Assembly: GCF_009931615.1 (NCBI RefSeq)
Contig: NZ_CP046620.1
Coordinates: 2,495,501-2,559,500, forward strand
Reading direction: 5' to 3'
DNA length: 64,000 bases
Source of the DNA: Algicella marina
Lineage (GTDB): Bacteria; Pseudomonadota; Alphaproteobacteria; Rhodobacterales; Rhodobacteraceae
Positions 7,218-16,286 of the stretch are shown here, piece by piece (positions within the stretch are counted from its first letter, which is position 1; the number at the start of each line of letters is the position of its first letter). The notes under the pieces are model-generated. The model searched no databases. It was not told the DNA's origin and saw nothing but the letters and a program-made list of their open reading frames with translations. Both the position numbers and the translations under genes were made by a program.

Positions 7218-8771
7218 GTGGTCGCCCGCGTCAACACCGTCGCCTTTCAGGGCATGGAAGCCCGCCTCGTCGAGGTGCAATGCGCGATCACCACCGGCCT
7301 TCCGGCATTTTCCCTCGTCGGCCTGCCCGACAAGGCGGTGTCAGAGGCGAAGGAGAGGGTGCGCGCCGCGCTCACCGCCCTGTCGCTGGCACTGCCCGCC
7401 AAGCGCATCACCATCAACCTCTCGCCCGCCGATCTGCCGAAGGAAGGCTCACACTTCGACCTGCCGATCGCGCTGGCCATCCTCACCGCCATGGAAATCC
7501 TGCCCGCCGAGGAAATGTCGGGCCAGGTCGCCATGGGCGAGCTCTCGCTCGATGGCAAGCTGATGCCCGTGATCGGTGCCCTGCCCGCGGCCCTCGCCGC
7601 GGCGGAGAACGATTGCGCCCTGATCTGTCCGGAGGCCTGCGGAGCGGAGGCAGCGTGGGTCGGTGCCGTGCAGGTCATCGCCCCGCCGACGCTGATCGCG
7701 CTCGTCAACCATTTTACCGGTCGCGCAGCCCTCGCCCCAGCCGAACCGGGCGAGGTGCTGCCCGAAGCCGGGGCCCGCTGCCTCTCCGAGGTCAAGGGCC
7801 AGGAAAAGGCCAAGCGTGCGCTGGAGATCGCCGCCGCCGGCCGCCACCACATCTTCATGGTCGGCCAGCCCGGCTCCGGCAAATCCATGCTCGCCGCCCG
7901 CCTGCCCGGCATCCTGCCGCCGCTCGACGCGGGCGAGGCGCTGGAAACCTCGATGATCCACTCCCTCGCCGGACTGCTGGACGAAGGCGGCATTACCCGC
8001 GCCCGGCCCTTCCGCACGCCGCACCACACCGCCTCCATGGCCGCCATCGTCGGCGGCGGGCGCGGGGCGAAGCCGGGCGAGATTTCCCTCGCCCATCACG
8101 GCGTGCTGTTTCTCGACGAATTCCCCGAATTCCCCCGCACCGTGCTCGAAACCCTGCGCCAGCCGATCGAGACGGGCGATGTCGTCGTCGCCCGCGCCAA
8201 CGCCCACGTCAAATACCCCTGCCGCTTCATGCTGATGGCCGCCGCCAACCCCTGCCGCTGCGGCTACCTGCCCGATGCGTCCCGCGCCTGCGCCCGCGTA
8301 CCTCTCTGCGGCGATGAATATCTCGGCCGCATCTCCGGCCCGCTGATGGACCGTTTCGACATCCGTCTGGAGATACCGCCGGTGCGCATCGCCGACCTGT
8401 CCGCCGACACGCAGGGCGCCACCTCCGCGGAAATCGCGCCGCGCGTCGCCGCCGCCCGTGCCGTCCAGTCCGCCCGTTACAAGGGCCGGGACGGCATCCG
8501 CGTCAATGCCGACATCGAGGGCGATCTGATCACCGAGGCATGCCCGACTACGCCCGAGGCGGCGGAGCTTCTCGCCCGCGCCGCCGACCGTTTCGCGCTG
8601 TCGGCCCGCGCGTACCACCGCATCCTCCGCGTCGCGCGCACCATCGCCGATCTCGAAGGGGCGGCAGACATCGCCCGCCCGCACATCTCCGAGGCACTGG
8701 GCTACCGGCTGACGCGGGAGGAACAGGCCGCCCCGGTCAGCCCGCGCAAGGCGACGCTCAAGGCCGTCTGA
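7218..8771 (+). CDS. comM: YifB/ComM family Mg-chelatase-like AAA+ ATPase
   Basis: 517 residues, full family length. An N-terminal ribosomal-S5-like/Lon-like domain (VNTVAFQGMEARLVEVQC through ~170) precedes the AAA+ module. Walker A is GQPGSGKS at residues 216-223, Walker B is VLFLDEFPEF, and a cysteine cluster (CRCGYLPD, CARVPLC) follows at about residue 340. A C-terminal Mg_chelatase_C helical domain closes the protein. ComM is a hexameric helicase that promotes branch migration during natural transformation; alphaproteobacterial homologues are needed for gene transfer agent DNA uptake. The start is GTG at 7218, seven bases after AGGAGG. The CtrA box upstream fits this role. Confidence 0.93.
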   Translation: MVARVNTVAFQGMEARLVEVQCAITTGLPAFSLVGLPDKAVSEAKERVRAALTALSLALPAKRITINLSPADLPKEGSHFDLPIALAILTAMEILPAEEMSGQVAMGELSLDGKLMPVIGALPAALAAAENDCALICPEACGAEAAWVGAVQVIAPPTLIALVNHFTGRAALAPAEPGEVLPEAGARCLSEVKGQEKAKRALEIAAAGRHHIFMVGQPGSGKSMLAARLPGILPPLDAGEALETSMIHSLAGLLDEGGITRARPFRTPHHTASMAAIVGGGRGAKPGEISLAHHGVLFLDEFPEFPRTVLETLRQPIETGDVVVARANAHVKYPCRFMLMAAANPCRCGYLPDASRACARVPLCGDEYLGRISGPLMDRFDIRLEIPPVRIADLSADTQGATSAEIAPRVAAARAVQSARYKGRDGIRVNADIEGDLITEACPTTPEAAELLARAADRFALSARAYHRILRVARTIADLEGAADIARPHISEALGYRLTREEQAAPVSPRKATLKAV

Positions 8772-8785
8772 ACATAGGCAGGACA

Positions 8786-8828
8786 GGTAACCGAAACCAT
8801 TACCTCAGGGGTAATGAAATCGCTTACC
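8786..8828 (-). promoter_or_regulatory. Two 19-bp GGTAA-N9-TTACC palindromes (element copy 1)
   Basis: GGTAACCGAAACCATTACC (8786-8804) and GGTAATGAAATCGCTTACC (8810-8828) are dyads of the same form, separated by 5 bases (centres 24 bp apart). The second contains TGAAATCGCTTACC, which resembles the operators of LacI-family repressors. The pair lies between the convergent comM and hydrolase genes, where neither gene starts. A matching palindrome occurs at 39859-39877. Confidence 0.6.
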
Positions 8829-8881
8829 TGACAAACACTCCTCCCAAAACGCCCGCCAACAGCGCCAAAGTCGACCGTTTG

Positions 8882-8914
8882 CCATACCGAAACCATACCA
8901 AACCCATATCAAAT
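8882..8914 (-). repeat. Three tandem 11-bp ATATGG/GTATGG repeats (element copy 1)
   Basis: Read on the minus strand, three contiguous 11-mers ATTTGATATGG, GTTTGGTATGG and TTTCGGTATGG fit the consensus NTTYGRTATGG. They begin 18 bases after the hydrolase stop codon and lie 53 bases before the palindrome pair. The 11-bp period puts every unit on the same helix face. The period is not a multiple of three, so a peptide repeat is unlikely. The same arrangement recurs behind the pirin gene at 39760. Confidence 0.75.
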
Positions 8915-8932
8915 CCACACGCCGATCCGGCG

Positions 8933-9928
8933 CTATTCCGGCGGCCCCGCCTCGCCACCCCGGATGAACCGCGTCCGCCTGCGCCGTTCCATCCTGTCGG
9001 GGCCGAACGTGCCGCGCACATGCGCTTTCAGGAAGTCGGCCGCACGATAGATTACCTCGCCAGCCTCCGGCACCCGCCGCTCCATCAGCGGCAGCGCATG
9101 GGGTACGTTTTCCCAGATATCGCGGGTCACGGCACAGCCCTGCCCCGCCGCACGGGCAGCGAACCGGATAGCATCGTCGCGCAGGATCTCGGAGGAACTG
9201 GCCTGCACATAGAACGGTCCCGCGCCGCTGAAATCCCCAAAAACCGGCGAAACACAAGGGTTTAGCGGGTCTCGCCCGCCCAGCACCATGTCCCGGATTT
9301 CCTCGATCCGCTCGCCCGGCAACATCACGTCGGTTCCCGCGTTTTCGCGGATCGACGGGCTCTGCAGCGAAAGGTCGGTCCAGGGCGAAAACACCGTCGC
9401 GCAGGCCGGGCGCGGCAACCCCAGTTCTCCCAACCGGTGCAACAGGCCCAGCGCCAGCCCGCCGCCGGCACTGTCGCCCGCAAGGCCTATGTGGCGCGGA
9501 TCGTATCCCGCCTCCAGCAACGCCCGATAGGCCGTCAGCACATCCGCCAAGGCCTCCGGGTGCGGATGTTCCGGCGCCAGCCCATATCGCGGCATCACCG
9601 CGCGCATCCCCGTCAACTGCGACAACCGCCCCGCCAGGTGCCGGTGCGTCAGCGGGCTGCCCATCACGTAGGCACCGCCATGTAAATAAAGCAGAATCGA
9701 GCGTCGCGCGACCTTGCGGCCCGAGATCCAGAGCGCCTCCACCCGGTCCTCACCGGCGCGCAAGGTTCCCCACTGATGGTACATGTTCTCCGGCAACGGA
9801 AACAGCCGCATCAGCCGCCTGTCCGTCCTAACCCGCACGTCCGCCGGCTCCACCACCCGTGCCATGTACCGTCTGTCGCGGAAGCGCAGCGTCACCCTCG
9901 TCAGAAGCATCCGCCAGCTTGGTCTCAT
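8933..9928 (-). CDS. Alpha/beta hydrolase, hormone-sensitive-lipase-like esterase
   Basis: 331 residues. The oxyanion-hole motif [11 protein letters not shown] (near residue 83) and the nucleophile elbow [14 protein letters not shown] (Ser near residue 153) place it in the HSL/bacterial family IV esterases. The likely acid is in [10 protein letters not shown] and the catalytic His in ENVPHALPL. These enzymes cleave short acyl esters; the natural substrate is unknown. Its ATG overlaps the gshB stop codon (ATGA), so it is translated with glutathione synthetase. The C-terminus is unusually basic ([17 protein letters not shown]). The two-part 11-mer/palindrome element follows directly after the stop. 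Confidence 0.88.
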   Translation of the reverse strand: MRPSWRMLLTRVTLRFRDRRYMARVVEPADVRVRTDRRLMRLFPLPENMYHQWGTLRAGEDRVEALWISGRKVARRSILLYLHGGAYVMGSPLTHRHLAGRLSQLTGMRAVMPRYGLAPEHPHPEALADVLTAYRALLEAGYDPRHIGLAGDSAGGGLALGLLHRLGELGLPRPACATVFSPWTDLSLQSPSIRENAGTDVMLPGERIEEIRDMVLGGRDPLNPCVSPVFGDFSGAGPFYVQASSSEILRDDAIRFAARAAGQGCAVTRDIWENVPHALPLMERRVPEAGEVIYRAADFLKAHVRGTFGPDRMERRRRTRFIRGGEAGPPE

Positions 9929-10866
9929 GCGCGGCGGGCCTCGATCGCCTCCCAGATTTTCGCGGTCACGTTCTCGCCCGAGAACCGCTCCAGCTCCATC
10001 AGGCCCGTGGGGGACGTGACATTGATTTCCGTCAGCATTCCGCCGATCACGTCGATGCCCACAAAAATCTGGCCCTTCTCCTTCAGGAGGGGCCCGATCC
10101 GCGCACAGATCTCGCGGTCGCGGTCACTCAGTTCCACAGGCTCGGCCCGCCCGCCGACATGCATGTTGGAGCGGGTTTCCCCCTCCGCCGGAACCCGGTT
10201 GATGGCACCGACAGCCTCACCATCCACAAGGATCACCCGCTTGTCCCCCTTGGCGACATCCGGCAAAAACTGCTGTGCAATCAACGGCTCACGATTGATG
10301 CCGGCAAAAAGCTCATGCAGCGAATTCAGGTTGCGGTCGCCCGGGTCAAGCCGGAAGACCCCGGCGCCTCCATTGCCGTAGAGTGGTTTGAGGATGATGT
10401 CCCCGTACTTTGCCTTGAAGCGTTTCAGCGCCGACAGATCGCGGGCGATCATCGTCGGCGGCGTCAGGTCCGGGAACTCCAGCACCAGCAGCTTTTCGGG
10501 GTAGTTGCGCACCCAGAACGGATCGTTGACCACCAGCGTTTCGGGGTGAATCCGCTCCAGGATATGCGTGGTCGTGATATAACTCATGTCGAACGGCGGG
10601 TCTTGCCGCAGCCACACCACGTCCCAGTCCGCCAGATCCACAGTCTCCGCTGCGCCAAAAGTCACATGTCCGCCCTCGACCCGCTGCACCTCGACATGCC
10701 AGCCTTCGGCCATCACCCGGCCTTCATCGAAGATTAACTTGTCAGGAGTATAGTAGAACAGTTCGTGCCCCCGCGCTGCTGCCTCCTCCATGATCCGGAA
10801 CGTGCTGTCGCCACGAATATCTATCGCGGTGATCGGGTCCATCTGTGCGGCAATCTTCAGGGGCAT
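9925..10866 (-). CDS. gshB: Glutathione synthetase
   Basis: 313 residues. Joins gamma-glutamylcysteine and glycine using ATP, the last step of glutathione synthesis. The N-terminus [20 protein letters not shown] matches the family's MDPI...ID..STF start. The ATP-grasp core shows [17 protein letters not shown] and the metal-binding [19 protein letters not shown] near residue 280. Start chosen at 10866; the frame runs about 290 bases further upstream, but that region has no protein-like sequence and would add about 97 unrelated residues. It overlaps the downstream hydrolase gene by four bases. Glutathione supply fits the GST gene elsewhere in the window. Confidence 0.95.
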   Translation of the reverse strand: MPLKIAAQMDPITAIDIRGDSTFRIMEEAAARGHELFYYTPDKLIFDEGRVMAEGWHVEVQRVEGGHVTFGAAETVDLADWDVVWLRQDPPFDMSYITTTHILERIHPETLVVNDPFWVRNYPEKLLVLEFPDLTPPTMIARDLSALKRFKAKYGDIILKPLYGNGGAGVFRLDPGDRNLNSLHELFAGINREPLIAQQFLPDVAKGDKRVILVDGEAVGAINRVPAEGETRSNMHVGGRAEPVELSDRDREICARIGPLLKEKGQIFVGIDVIGGMLTEINVTSPTGLMELERFSGENVTAKIWEAIEARRA

Positions 10867-11038
10867 CTGCTGGCCTTTCGGGGTGGCATCAAGTGGCGGT
10901 TGCCGTGGTTTGTGGCAAGCACCCGTTACGAATGCAAGCGGGACAAATCGGCCGGTGCCGCAGCCGTGATCACCGGTGCCCCGTTCGGTTCCGTTGCGTA
11001 CGCTGCCACCGTGCGCTGCTTGCCAGCGTTTTCGACGG

Positions 11039-11398
11039 TCAGAAGCTAAGCGCGTTCTCGATGATCTCGGCGGCGCCCTGCCCGTCCACAAGCACCACGT
11101 CGAACCGCATGTCCCCGGTCCGGCCCTTCGCCGCCATCCACAACTCGGCCGCGGCACTCAGTCTCGCCATCTGCCGCGACGACAGCGCATAGGCCGCGTC
11201 TTCGCGGCGCTTGCGCGCCTTTACCTCAACGAAAACAACAACCTCCCTCTCACTCACGATCAAGTCGATCTCACCACCCTCGTTGCGCATCCGCCGTGCC
11301 AGAACTTCCGCGCCCCGCTGCAGGTACAACCGTTCCGCCACCTCCTCGGCAGTGACGCCTGACAAGTAGGCCTTGCTGCCACGGGCCGCGCGGTTCAT
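11039..11398 (-). CDS. yraN: YraN family protein (UPF0102), nuclease-like fold
   Basis: 119 residues. The segment [26 protein letters not shown] is the defining YraN motif: it keeps the E-x-D...E-V-K pattern of restriction-endonuclease-like folds. Cellular function is not established, although the family commonly sits behind rsmI, as here. Its ATG overlaps the rsmI stop codon by four bases (ATGA), so the pair is translationally coupled. Nothing else is coded before gshB 172 bases downstream. Confidence 0.9.
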   Translation of the reverse strand: MNRAARGSKAYLSGVTAEEVAERLYLQRGAEVLARRMRNEGGEIDLIVSEREVVVFVEVKARKRREDAAYALSSRQMARLSAAAELWMAAKGRTGDMRFDVVLVDGQGAAEIIENALSF

Positions 11399-12252
11399 GC
11401 ATCCGCCTCGCGCAGCAGTTCCAGCGCCCGCGCATAGGCCCGCTTGCGCGGCACACCCAACGCCTCGGAGACCTCCGCGGCCGCGTCGCGCACCGACGCG
11501 CCTTTCAGCGCCGACAGAAGGGCCGTATCAAGATCTTCACCACTCGCCGCCACCAGTTCCGGCGGCGCGACCACCACCACGATCTCCCCTTTCGGCGGCG
11601 TATCTTCGTAGAGCGAAGCCATCTCTTCGAGACTTCCACGCCGCACCTCCTCGAACCGTTTGGTCAATTCGCGGCAAACTGCCACGCGCCGCGCCGGGCC
11701 GAACGCATCGGCCATCGCCGCCAGCGACGCCCCCAGGCGCTTGGGGGACTCGTAGAAAACCAGCGTTGCCGGCACCGCCGCCCAACCTTCCAGAAACGCC
11801 AAGCGCGCACCGCCCTTCGGCGGTGGGAACCCGGCAAAAAGGAACCTGTCAGTCGGCATTCCCGCCACGCTCAGCGCTGCCAGCAGCGCGGATGCTCCCG
11901 GCGCGGAAGTCACTGGAAAGCCTTCGGAAATCGCTGCTTCTGTCAGCCGGTATCCGGGGTCGGCAATCAGCGGCGTTCCGGCGTCGGAAACATAGGCCAC
12001 CGCCTGTCCCTCCGCCAGCGCGGCCAGGATACGGGGTCGCTGCTGGGCGCCGTTGTGATCATGGTAGGGAAGCACCTGGCGCCCCGCCATCGGTACGCCA
12101 TGGATTTCCATCAGCTTGCGTGCCTGCCGGGTGTCCTCTGCGGCCAGCAAATCCGCGTCCCGCAGGATATCCAGCGCCCGCAAGGTGATATCCCGCGCCG
12201 TCCCGATAGGAGTAGCGACAAGATAGAGCCCGCCGGAGAGTTCGCCTGCCAT
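11395..12252 (-). CDS. rsmI: 16S rRNA (cytidine(1402)-2'-O)-methyltransferase
   Basis: 285 residues. Uses S-adenosylmethionine to methylate the ribose of C1402 in the ribosomal P site. The N-terminus GGLYLVATPIGTARDITLRALDIL and the signature LLAAEDTRQARKLM, with YVSDAGTPLIADPGYRL after it, are the tetrapyrrole-methylase-like SAM domain of RsmI. The C-terminal ~60 residues carry the family's helical DNA/RNA-binding tail. I placed the start at 12252, preceded by a GGAAGGGCGG ribosome site; longer frames upstream overlap the divergent lpoA promoter. Divergent from the LpoA-like gene by 100 bases, an arrangement common in proteobacteria (rsmI/lpoA/yraN). Confidence 0.94.
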   Translation of the reverse strand: MAGELSGGLYLVATPIGTARDITLRALDILRDADLLAAEDTRQARKLMEIHGVPMAGRQVLPYHDHNGAQQRPRILAALAEGQAVAYVSDAGTPLIADPGYRLTEAAISEGFPVTSAPGASALLAALSVAGMPTDRFLFAGFPPPKGGARLAFLEGWAAVPATLVFYESPKRLGASLAAMADAFGPARRVAVCRELTKRFEEVRRGSLEEMASLYEDTPPKGEIVVVVAPPELVAASGEDLDTALLSALKGASVRDAAAEVSEALGVPRKRAYARALELLREADA

Positions 12253-12352
12253 GATTCCGCCCTTCCGGCTCTGTTTACTATCCTGCGCCCGCATCATATT
12301 GTGCGCGGAAATCGCGGGGTGGCTCAAGCCCCTGCCGAAAGGGCATAATTCG

Positions 12353-13525
12353 ATGCAGAAACGCAATTTCGTTCGCCTGATTGCGGCAGTCGCCGGCCTT
12401 GCCGCGCTGTCAGCCTGCACAGGGCCAATTGCGCCACAACAAGGCAACGCCGCCCCCTCCGGGCCGGTGACGGTCGCACTTCTGGTGCCGACAGGTTCCG
12501 CCGATGCCAACCAGGATCAACTCGGCCAGAGCCTCGTCAACGCCGCCGAACTTGCCAACCGCGATCTTGCATCGCTGGAGATAACACTGAAGACCTACGG
12601 CACCGCCGGCGATCAGACAACCGCCGCCAGCGCGGCAAACCAGGCCATCGCCGAAGGTGCCGACATCATCCTCGGCCCGCTCTTCGGCGACACCACCACC
12701 GCCGTCGCACCCATCGCTGGCGCGAAAGCGCTGAAAATACTCAGTTTTTCCAATAATCCGGAAATCGCCGGCGGCAACACCTACATTCTCGGCCAGACTT
12801 TCGAAAACACAGCCCGCCGCGTCACGTCCTTCGCGGCTGGGCGCGGCCTCAACCGCCTCGCCATCGTCCATCCGTCCGGGCTGGAAGGCGAGACCGCACG
12901 TGACGCCATCCGCACAGCCGCCGCTGCGGCAGGGTCCACCATTGTCACCGAAGGCAGTTACGAGCTTTCTGTCGAAGGCATCACTGAAGCAGCCTCCGGC
13001 ATTGCCACCGGCATCCGTGGGTCCGGCGCCAACGCTGTGATGCTGACCGATGGCCCGACCGCCGGCCTGCCTTACATCACCGAAAGCCTGCGCGGCCTCG
13101 GCGTTCGCCCGGCCGCCGCAAAGTTCATAGGCCTCCAGCGCTGGGACATCAGCCGGGAGGCGATCGGCCAGCCCGGCCTTCAGGGGGGATGGTTTGCGGC
13201 ACCCGACCCGGCCTTGCTCACCGCCTTCGAGGCCCGTTACAGCGCAGCATACGGCACCCCGCCCCACCCGCTTTCCGCCCTTGCCTATGACGGCATGGCC
13301 GCAATCGGTGCCCTGCTCGCCGAAGCCCGCGCCGAGGGCAAGGGGGACCCGTTCTCCACAGATCGGCTGACAAAATCCGCTGGTTTCGCCGGTGTTAACG
13401 GCGTGTTCCGTTTCCTTCCTGATGGTCGGAATGAACGCGCACTTGCCATTATTGAGGTTTCCCTAGGTGACGCACGCCCCATCGATCCGGCGCCAAGAAG
13501 TTTCGCCCCTGCCGACGGCTCCTGA
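12353..13525 (+). CDS. LpoA-like penicillin-binding protein activator lipoprotein
   Basis: 390 residues. The signal peptide ends with the lipobox LSAC (Cys at about residue 23), so it is an outer-membrane or periplasmic lipoprotein. The rest has a type I periplasmic-binding fold: VTVALLVPTGSADANQDQLGQSLVNAAELA, a repeated ADIILGPLFGDTTTAVAPIAG lobe, and RLAIVHPSGLEGETARDAI. This is the domain of LpoA, which stimulates PBP1A peptidoglycan synthesis; proteobacterial rsmI-yraN loci often carry this gene. Function in this lineage is inferred. The ATG at 12353 is the lipoprotein start; the frame extends upstream without a signal. Its last 59 bases overlap the glnD start. Confidence 0.82.
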   Translation: MQKRNFVRLIAAVAGLAALSACTGPIAPQQGNAAPSGPVTVALLVPTGSADANQDQLGQSLVNAAELANRDLASLEITLKTYGTAGDQTTAASAANQAIAEGADIILGPLFGDTTTAVAPIAGAKALKILSFSNNPEIAGGNTYILGQTFENTARRVTSFAAGRGLNRLAIVHPSGLEGETARDAIRTAAAAAGSTIVTEGSYELSVEGITEAASGIATGIRGSGANAVMLTDGPTAGLPYITESLRGLGVRPAAAKFIGLQRWDISREAIGQPGLQGGWFAAPDPALLTAFEARYSAAYGTPPHPLSALAYDGMAAIGALLAEARAEGKGDPFSTDRLTKSAGFAGVNGVFRFLPDGRNERALAIIEVSLGDARPIDPAPRSFAPADGS

Positions 13526-16286
13526 GTACAGCAGCTGGCAACGGCTCGGCCTGACCCCGGAAGACCTGTTCGACGCCGATGCCCTTCTGGCCCGCGTAAC
13601 CGGCGACGCATCGGATCCCGCGAAGATCCGAGACTTGTTCGTCAGCGAGCTGAGCGAAGCACGCCTGGCGGCGCGTGCCCGCGTCGCTGAAGTCCTTCAA
13701 GCCGATCCATTTGCCGCGCGAGAGGCGATTTCGGCCTACAGCTACATTACCGATCAGATGCTCTGTGCGACGTTCCGCATGGTTACACAGCACCTCCACC
13801 CCAACCCCAACCCGACCAACAGCGAACAGATGAGCGTCATTGCCGTCGGTGGCTACGGGCGTGCTGAAATGGCGCCGTTTTCGGATGTCGACCTGCTGTT
13901 CCTGACCCCCTACAAGCAGACGGCATGGGGCGAGAGCGTCATCGAAAGCACGCTCTACATCCTTTGGGATTTGAAGATAAAGCTCGGCCACTCCGTCCGC
14001 ACCGTTGATGAATGTCTCAGGCAGGCCAAGGCCGATGTCACCATTCGCACAAGCCTGCTCGAGAACCGGTTTCTGTTCGGGGCTGAGGAACTGGCCGAGG
14101 AGCTGAATTCACGGCTATGGAGCGAATTGTTCGATCTCACGGGCCCCGAATTCGTCGAGGCAAAGCTTGAAGAACGCGGCAATCGGCATAAGCGTAACGG
14201 CGGATCGCGCTATCTGGTTGAGCCTAACGTCAAGGAGAGCAAGGGCGGACTGCGAGACCTGCAAACGCTTTTCTGGCTAGCGAAATACCTCAACCATACC
14301 AATTCGATAGAGGATCTTGTCAGCAAGGGTGTCTTCACCGCCGAAGAGGTGGCAATTTTCCGGGAAGCGGAAAATTTCCTCTGGACGGCTCGCGTTCATC
14401 TCCACCTCGTTACCGGTCGTGCAACCGAGAAACTGACGTTCGATGCACAGGTTGAACTGGCAGCGATCCTCGGGTTCAAGAACACGCGCGGCCAGCGCGG
14501 CGTCGAGCGGTTCATGCAAACCTATTTCACCCACGCCAAGCGAGTGGGCGAACTTACCCGCGTGTTCCTCGTCGGACTTGAGGCTAAGCACGTCAAGGCA
14601 CGTCCCTCGCTGACGCAGGCCTTCTCCCGCTGGTTTTCCCACAGCAGCAGCAATCTTTCCGCCGGCTATGTCATCAACAACGGACGCCTCGACGTTGAAG
14701 ACGAGCGTGCAATGGAGAAGGACCCGGTCAACATCCTGCGCACGATGCAGGAGGGGCTGCGAACAGGGCTGCTGCTCCATCCCAACGCGATGCGCCAAAT
14801 CACCAGCAACGTCCACCGCATCGGCCAGAAGATGCGCAAGGATCCGGTGGCGAACAAGCTGTTCGTGAACCTGCTGCTCGACAAGAACGACCCGATTCGC
14901 GCATTGCGTCGCTTGAACGAACTCGACTTCCTCGGCGCCTTTATACCGGAGTTCGGCAAGATCGTCGCAATGATGCAGTTCAACATGTACCACCATTACA
15001 CGGTGGACGAGCACACGCTGCAATGCCTGACGCAACTTTTCCAGATCGAGCAGGGGTTGCTCAAGGAACCTCTGCCCGTCGCTTCGTCGATTCTGGAGAG
15101 GGGCGTCAATCGGCGCGTGCTATACGTTGCCATGCTGCTGCACGATATCGGCAAAGGCCGGCCCGAGGATCATTCGATCATCGGCGCGAAGATCGCAGCC
15201 AAGCTCTGTCCGCGCTTTGGCCTCTCCGTCGAGGAAACCGAAACCGTCACCTGGCTTGTGCGCAACCACCTAGTGATGTCGGATTTCGCGCAGAAACGTG
15301 ACCTGTCGGATGCGCGCACCTTGCGGGACTTCGCTGCCATCGTGCAGACGCCGGCCCGTCTGAAGCTGCTCTGCGTTCTGACGGTTTGCGACATCCGCGG
15401 TGTGGGTCCAGGGGTTTGGAACAATTGGAAAGCGGTTCTGATCCGCGACCTTTACACCCGGACGCTGGAAATTCTCACGGGGGAAACCGACCCGAAGACG
15501 ACCGGAGAGCGGATCGCGGCCGCGAAGGTGAGATTTGCCTCGGCCCTGCCCGATTGGACGGCAGAAGAGGTCGAAGCGGAGACCAATCGCCACTACGATA
15601 CATTCTGGCTCGGCCTTCCGACCGAAATTCAGACCGTCATGGCGCAGTTGGGTCGCGAAGCAGCAAGTGAAGGGTCAGCGCTGAGCCTCGACCCCGACAC
15701 CGACCGTGACGCAACCCGCGCATGCTTCACGATGCCCGACCATCCGGGCCTTTTCTCTCGCATTGCCGGTGCACTTGCGCTTTCCAATGCAAACGTCGTC
15801 GATGCCCGCACCTTCACCACATCCGACGGTATGTGGGCGGCGGTCTTCTGGATTCAGGATGACGATTGCAAGCCTTTCGAATCCGTCCGCCTGCCGCGCC
15901 TTCGCAAAACCATCTCGCGCACGCTCGCGGGTGAGGTTGTGGCGATGGAGGCCTTCGCGACGAAGGATAAGCTCACACGGCGCGAACGGGATTTCGAGGT
16001 GCCGACCGAAATCACCATCAACAACGACGGCTCGGAAATCTTCTCGATCATCGAAGTCGATACCCGCGACCGTCCCGGTTTGTTGTACGACCTCACCCGC
16101 ACGCTCTCCGATTCCGGTATCTCCATTTATTCCGCAATCATTGCCACCTACGGGGAGCAGGTCGTCGATACGTTCTACGTCAAGGATCTGTTCGGCCTGA
16201 AACTGCATTCACGCAATAAGCAAGCGCAGATTCGTACCAAACTGCTCACCGCCATCCGGCAGGGCCGGGAACGGGCCAAGGGGTGA
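13467..16286 (+). CDS. glnD: Bifunctional [protein-PII] uridylyltransferase / uridylyl-removing enzyme
   Basis: 939 residues, normal length. Senses glutamine and modifies or demodifies PII proteins, setting nitrogen assimilation. The nucleotidyltransferase motif VGGYGRAEMAPFSDVDLLF lies at residues 127-145. The HD phosphohydrolase domain for UMP removal has MLLHDIGKGRPEDHS around residue 560. Two C-terminal ACT domains follow (FTMPDHPGLFSRIAGALAL and VDTRDRPGLLYDLTRTLSD), which bind glutamine. The GTG at 13467 lies inside the end of the LpoA-like gene and is the only plausible start before residue ~98. It overlaps murJ by four bases (GTGA). The lpoA-glnD-murJ run looks like one transcription unit. 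Confidence 0.95.
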   Translation: MTHAPSIRRQEVSPLPTAPEYSSWQRLGLTPEDLFDADALLARVTGDASDPAKIRDLFVSELSEARLAARARVAEVLQADPFAAREAISAYSYITDQMLCATFRMVTQHLHPNPNPTNSEQMSVIAVGGYGRAEMAPFSDVDLLFLTPYKQTAWGESVIESTLYILWDLKIKLGHSVRTVDECLRQAKADVTIRTSLLENRFLFGAEELAEELNSRLWSELFDLTGPEFVEAKLEERGNRHKRNGGSRYLVEPNVKESKGGLRDLQTLFWLAKYLNHTNSIEDLVSKGVFTAEEVAIFREAENFLWTARVHLHLVTGRATEKLTFDAQVELAAILGFKNTRGQRGVERFMQTYFTHAKRVGELTRVFLVGLEAKHVKARPSLTQAFSRWFSHSSSNLSAGYVINNGRLDVEDERAMEKDPVNILRTMQEGLRTGLLLHPNAMRQITSNVHRIGQKMRKDPVANKLFVNLLLDKNDPIRALRRLNELDFLGAFIPEFGKIVAMMQFNMYHHYTVDEHTLQCLTQLFQIEQGLLKEPLPVASSILERGVNRRVLYVAMLLHDIGKGRPEDHSIIGAKIAAKLCPRFGLSVEETETVTWLVRNHLVMSDFAQKRDLSDARTLRDFAAIVQTPARLKLLCVLTVCDIRGVGPGVWNNWKAVLIRDLYTRTLEILTGETDPKTTGERIAAAKVRFASALPDWTAEEVEAETNRHYDTFWLGLPTEIQTVMAQLGREAASEGSALSLDPDTDRDATRACFTMPDHPGLFSRIAGALALSNANVVDARTFTTSDGMWAAVFWIQDDDCKPFESVRLPRLRKTISRTLAGEVVAMEAFATKDKLTRRERDFEVPTEITINNDGSEIFSIIEVDTRDRPGLLYDLTRTLSDSGISIYSAIIATYGEQVVDTFYVKDLFGLKLHSRNKQAQIRTKLLTAIRQGRERAKG

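Noticed and set aside
8805-8902. Short open frames over the 11-mer repeats that could encode a Trp/Tyr/Phe-rich leader peptide
   Set aside because: The two copies code different peptides after the repeats, and an 11-base period changes frame from unit to unit, so coding is unlikely.
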